Assembly (NCBI GenBank): GCA_017935805.1
Contig: JAGBGV010000226.1
Coordinates: 1-6,687 of the forward strand
Direction of reading: 5' to 3'
DNA length: 6,687 bases
Source: Clostridia bacterium
Lineage (GTDB): Bacteria > Bacillota_A > Clostridia > Oscillospirales > CAG-272
In this document: piece by piece, positions 4,963 through 6,687 of the stretch
How positions within the stretch are numbered: the stretch's first letter is position 1
How the letters are laid out: every line of letters starts with the position of its first letter
Made by a program: the position numbers and the translations under genes
Notes under the pieces: generated by a model
What the model was told of the DNA's origin: nothing
Database searches by the model: none
What the model saw: the letters and a program-made list of their open reading frames with translations, nothing else

Positions 4963-6687
4963 ATGGCTCTTACCGAAAAGCAAAAGCATATCAGAAATTT
5001 CTCGATAATTGCACACATCGACCACGGCAAATCCACTCTTGCTGACAGAATCCTTGAGTTCTCCAATACTGTTGCACAGCGCGATATGGCGGAACAGCTT
5101 CTCGATGACATGGATCTGGAGCGTGAGCGCGGTATTACTATCAAAGCCCGTGCGGTTCGTATCGACTATACAGCACCTGACGGAGAGCAGTATGCACTTA
5201 ACATGATCGACACCCCAGGTCACGTTGACTTTAATTACGAGGTGTCCCGTTCGCTTAACGCTTGCGAGGGCGCACTGCTTGTTGTTGACGCTACACAGGG
5301 GATTGAGGCGCAGACCCTTGCTAACGCTTATCTTGCGGTTGATGCGGATCTTGAGATCGTGCCGGTTATCAACAAGATAGACCTGCCCTCCGCTATGCCC
5401 GACAAGTGCAAGGCTGAGATAGAGGATGTTATCGGTATTCCCGCAGAGGATGCGCCGGTAGTTTCCGCAAAGACAGGTCTTAACATTTCTGATGTTATGG
5501 AGGCTATTATCCGTGACGTGCCTCCGCCGCAGGGAGACGCTGACGCTCCCTTGCAATGCCTCATTTTCGACTCTGTTTATAACAGCTATCTTGGCGTTGT
5601 AGTTTACATCCGCGTAATGGAGGGAACTCTCAAGGCAGGCGACAAGATCAAGCTTATGCACACAGGCGCGGAGTTTGATGTTGTTGAGGTGGGCGTTATG
5701 GATCCCTTCGGACTTCGCTCCACTGGCGAGCTTTCTGCAGGCGAGGTTGGATATTTTACAGCCTCCATTAAAAATGTTACCGATACCCGCGTGGGTGATA
5801 CGGTTACTCACGTTATGAGACCTGCGGACGAGCCTCTGCCTGGATTTAAGAAGGTGCAGTCCATGGTTTACGCAGGTATTTATCCCGCAGACGGCGCAAA
5901 GTATAACGAAACTAAGGATGCACTTGAAAAACTTCAGCTCAATGACGCTGCATTTACATTCGAGCCCGAAACATCTATCGCGCTGGGCTTCGGCTTCCGT
6001 TGCGGATTCCTTGGACTGCTTCACATGGAGATCATTGAAGAAAGACTTGAGCGTGAATTCAATCTGGATCTTATTACCACAGCACCATCGGTTATTTACG
6101 AGATCACCAAAAACAACGGAGAGGTAATTCGTATCGACAACCCCACCAACTATCCCTCACCTGATGAGATAGACGTGGCGGCTGAACCTATCGTGGCGGC
6201 ATCAATTATCACTCCCACCGAATACACAGGCGGAATTATGGATCTTTGCCAGGACAGACGCGGCGTGTTCATTGATATGAAGTATATCGACACAAGCCGT
6301 GTTGAGCTTCACTACAAGCTGCCTCTTAACGAGATCATTTACGACTTCTTCGATGCGCTTAAATCCCGCAGCCGCGGTTATGCATCTCTCGACTATGAGC
6401 TTGAGGGATATGAGCCCTCTAACCTTGTTAAGCTCGACTTCCTCCTTAACGGAGACATGGTTGACGCGCTGACATTTATTGTTCACGCGGATAAGGCATA
6501 CGGCAGAGCAAGAAAGATTGCGGAAAAACTGAAGGACAATATCCCGAGACAGCTTTTCGAGGTTCCGATCCAGGCGGCTATCGGCTCAAAGGTTATAGCA
6601 AGAGAAACAGTTCGCGCACTTCGTAAGGACGTTCTTGCCAAGTGCTACGGCGGTGATATTACTCGTAAGAAGAAGCTGCTCGAGAAG
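4963..6687 (+). CDS. lepA: Elongation factor 4 (LepA), 3' end off the window
   Basis: Partial: 575 codons without a stop before the right edge. LepA is usually about 600 residues, so about 25 are missing. It is a translational GTPase resembling EF-G that binds the ribosome and acts in back-translocation or ribosome biogenesis. GTPase motifs are intact: G1 AHIDHGKST (17-25), G2 RGITI (56-60), G3 DTPGH (83-87, catalytic H87), G4 NKID (137-140), G5 SAK (168-170). An EF-Tu domain-2-like barrel follows (about 195-285), then EF-G-like domains with [17 protein letters not shown] (341-357) and [12 protein letters not shown] (468-479). The LepA-specific C-terminal domain includes [20 protein letters not shown] (from 527) and [17 protein letters not shown] at the edge. 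The start ATG at 4963 has AGAGGT (4953-4958) 4 bases upstream and gives the standard N-terminus. It has its own promoter; no frameshift is seen. Confidence 0.97.
   Translation, partial: MALTEKQKHIRNFSIIAHIDHGKSTLADRILEFSNTVAQRDMAEQLLDDMDLERERGITIKARAVRIDYTAPDGEQYALNMIDTPGHVDFNYEVSRSLNACEGALLVVDATQGIEAQTLANAYLAVDADLEIVPVINKIDLPSAMPDKCKAEIEDVIGIPAEDAPVVSAKTGLNISDVMEAIIRDVPPPQGDADAPLQCLIFDSVYNSYLGVVVYIRVMEGTLKAGDKIKLMHTGAEFDVVEVGVMDPFGLRSTGELSAGEVGYFTASIKNVTDTRVGDTVTHVMRPADEPLPGFKKVQSMVYAGIYPADGAKYNETKDALEKLQLNDAAFTFEPETSIALGFGFRCGFLGLLHMEIIEERLEREFNLDLITTAPSVIYEITKNNGEVIRIDNPTNYPSPDEIDVAAEPIVAASIITPTEYTGGIMDLCQDRRGVFIDMKYIDTSRVELHYKLPLNEIIYDFFDALKSRSRGYASLDYELEGYEPSNLVKLDFLLNGDMVDALTFIVHADKAYGRARKIAEKLKDNIPRQLFEVPIQAAIGSKVIARETVRALRKDVLAKCYGGDITRKKKLLEK

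Noticed and set aside
4939..6024. Minus-strand ORF of 361 codons opposite lepA
   Set aside because: It is a shadow of the lepA frame: the composition is rich in Cys, His, Asn and Arg with no domain, and all expected LepA motifs are on the + strand.

Overview
The window looks like chromosome from an anaerobic, low-to-moderate GC Firmicute, most plausibly a clostridial gut or rumen lineage such as the Ruminococcaceae/Oscillospirales. The reasons are a HydF ([FeFe]-hydrogenase maturase) C-terminus, a Gram-positive style ptsH-ptsI pair, strong GGAGG ribosome binding sites, promoters of TTGNNN-17-TGNTATAAT form, and intrinsic terminators with long T runs. The genus is inference; there is no rRNA or other direct marker.

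All seven genes lie on the + strand, in about six short transcription units. Region 1 (1-441) is the 3' end of hydF, running in from the left edge. Region 2 (497-1254) is a single gene for a membrane-tethered XRE-type regulator with its own promoter and terminator. Region 3 (about 1273-3268) is ptsH-ptsI, the general phosphoenolpyruvate phosphotransferase proteins HPr and Enzyme I, closed by a strong terminator. Region 4 (3292-4103) is a small ribbon-helix-helix-like protein followed by mscL, the large-conductance mechanosensitive channel, probably one bicistronic message. Region 5 (4112-4832) is an unrecognised membrane-anchored protein with its own promoter and terminator, bracketed by two near-identical terminators. 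Region 6 (4876 to the right edge) is lepA (elongation factor 4), cut off roughly 25 residues before its expected end.

HPr and Enzyme I work together: Enzyme I takes phosphate from PEP and passes it to His15 of HPr. This HPr has Lys, not Ser, at the position of the regulatory Ser46, so the usual Firmicute HPr kinase/CcpA signalling should not act through it. Enzyme I is also about 30 residues short at its C-terminus. The other units look like independent housekeeping or regulatory genes.

No CRISPR array, transposase, phage gene, tRNA or rRNA was seen. No gap between genes exceeds about 180 bases, and each is largely explained by terminators, promoters and leaders. I did not find a clear new multi-gene system. 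The items most worth a second look are the HPr without Ser46, the orphan membrane protein between duplicated terminators, the membrane-bound XRE regulator, and the RHH-mscL pairing.
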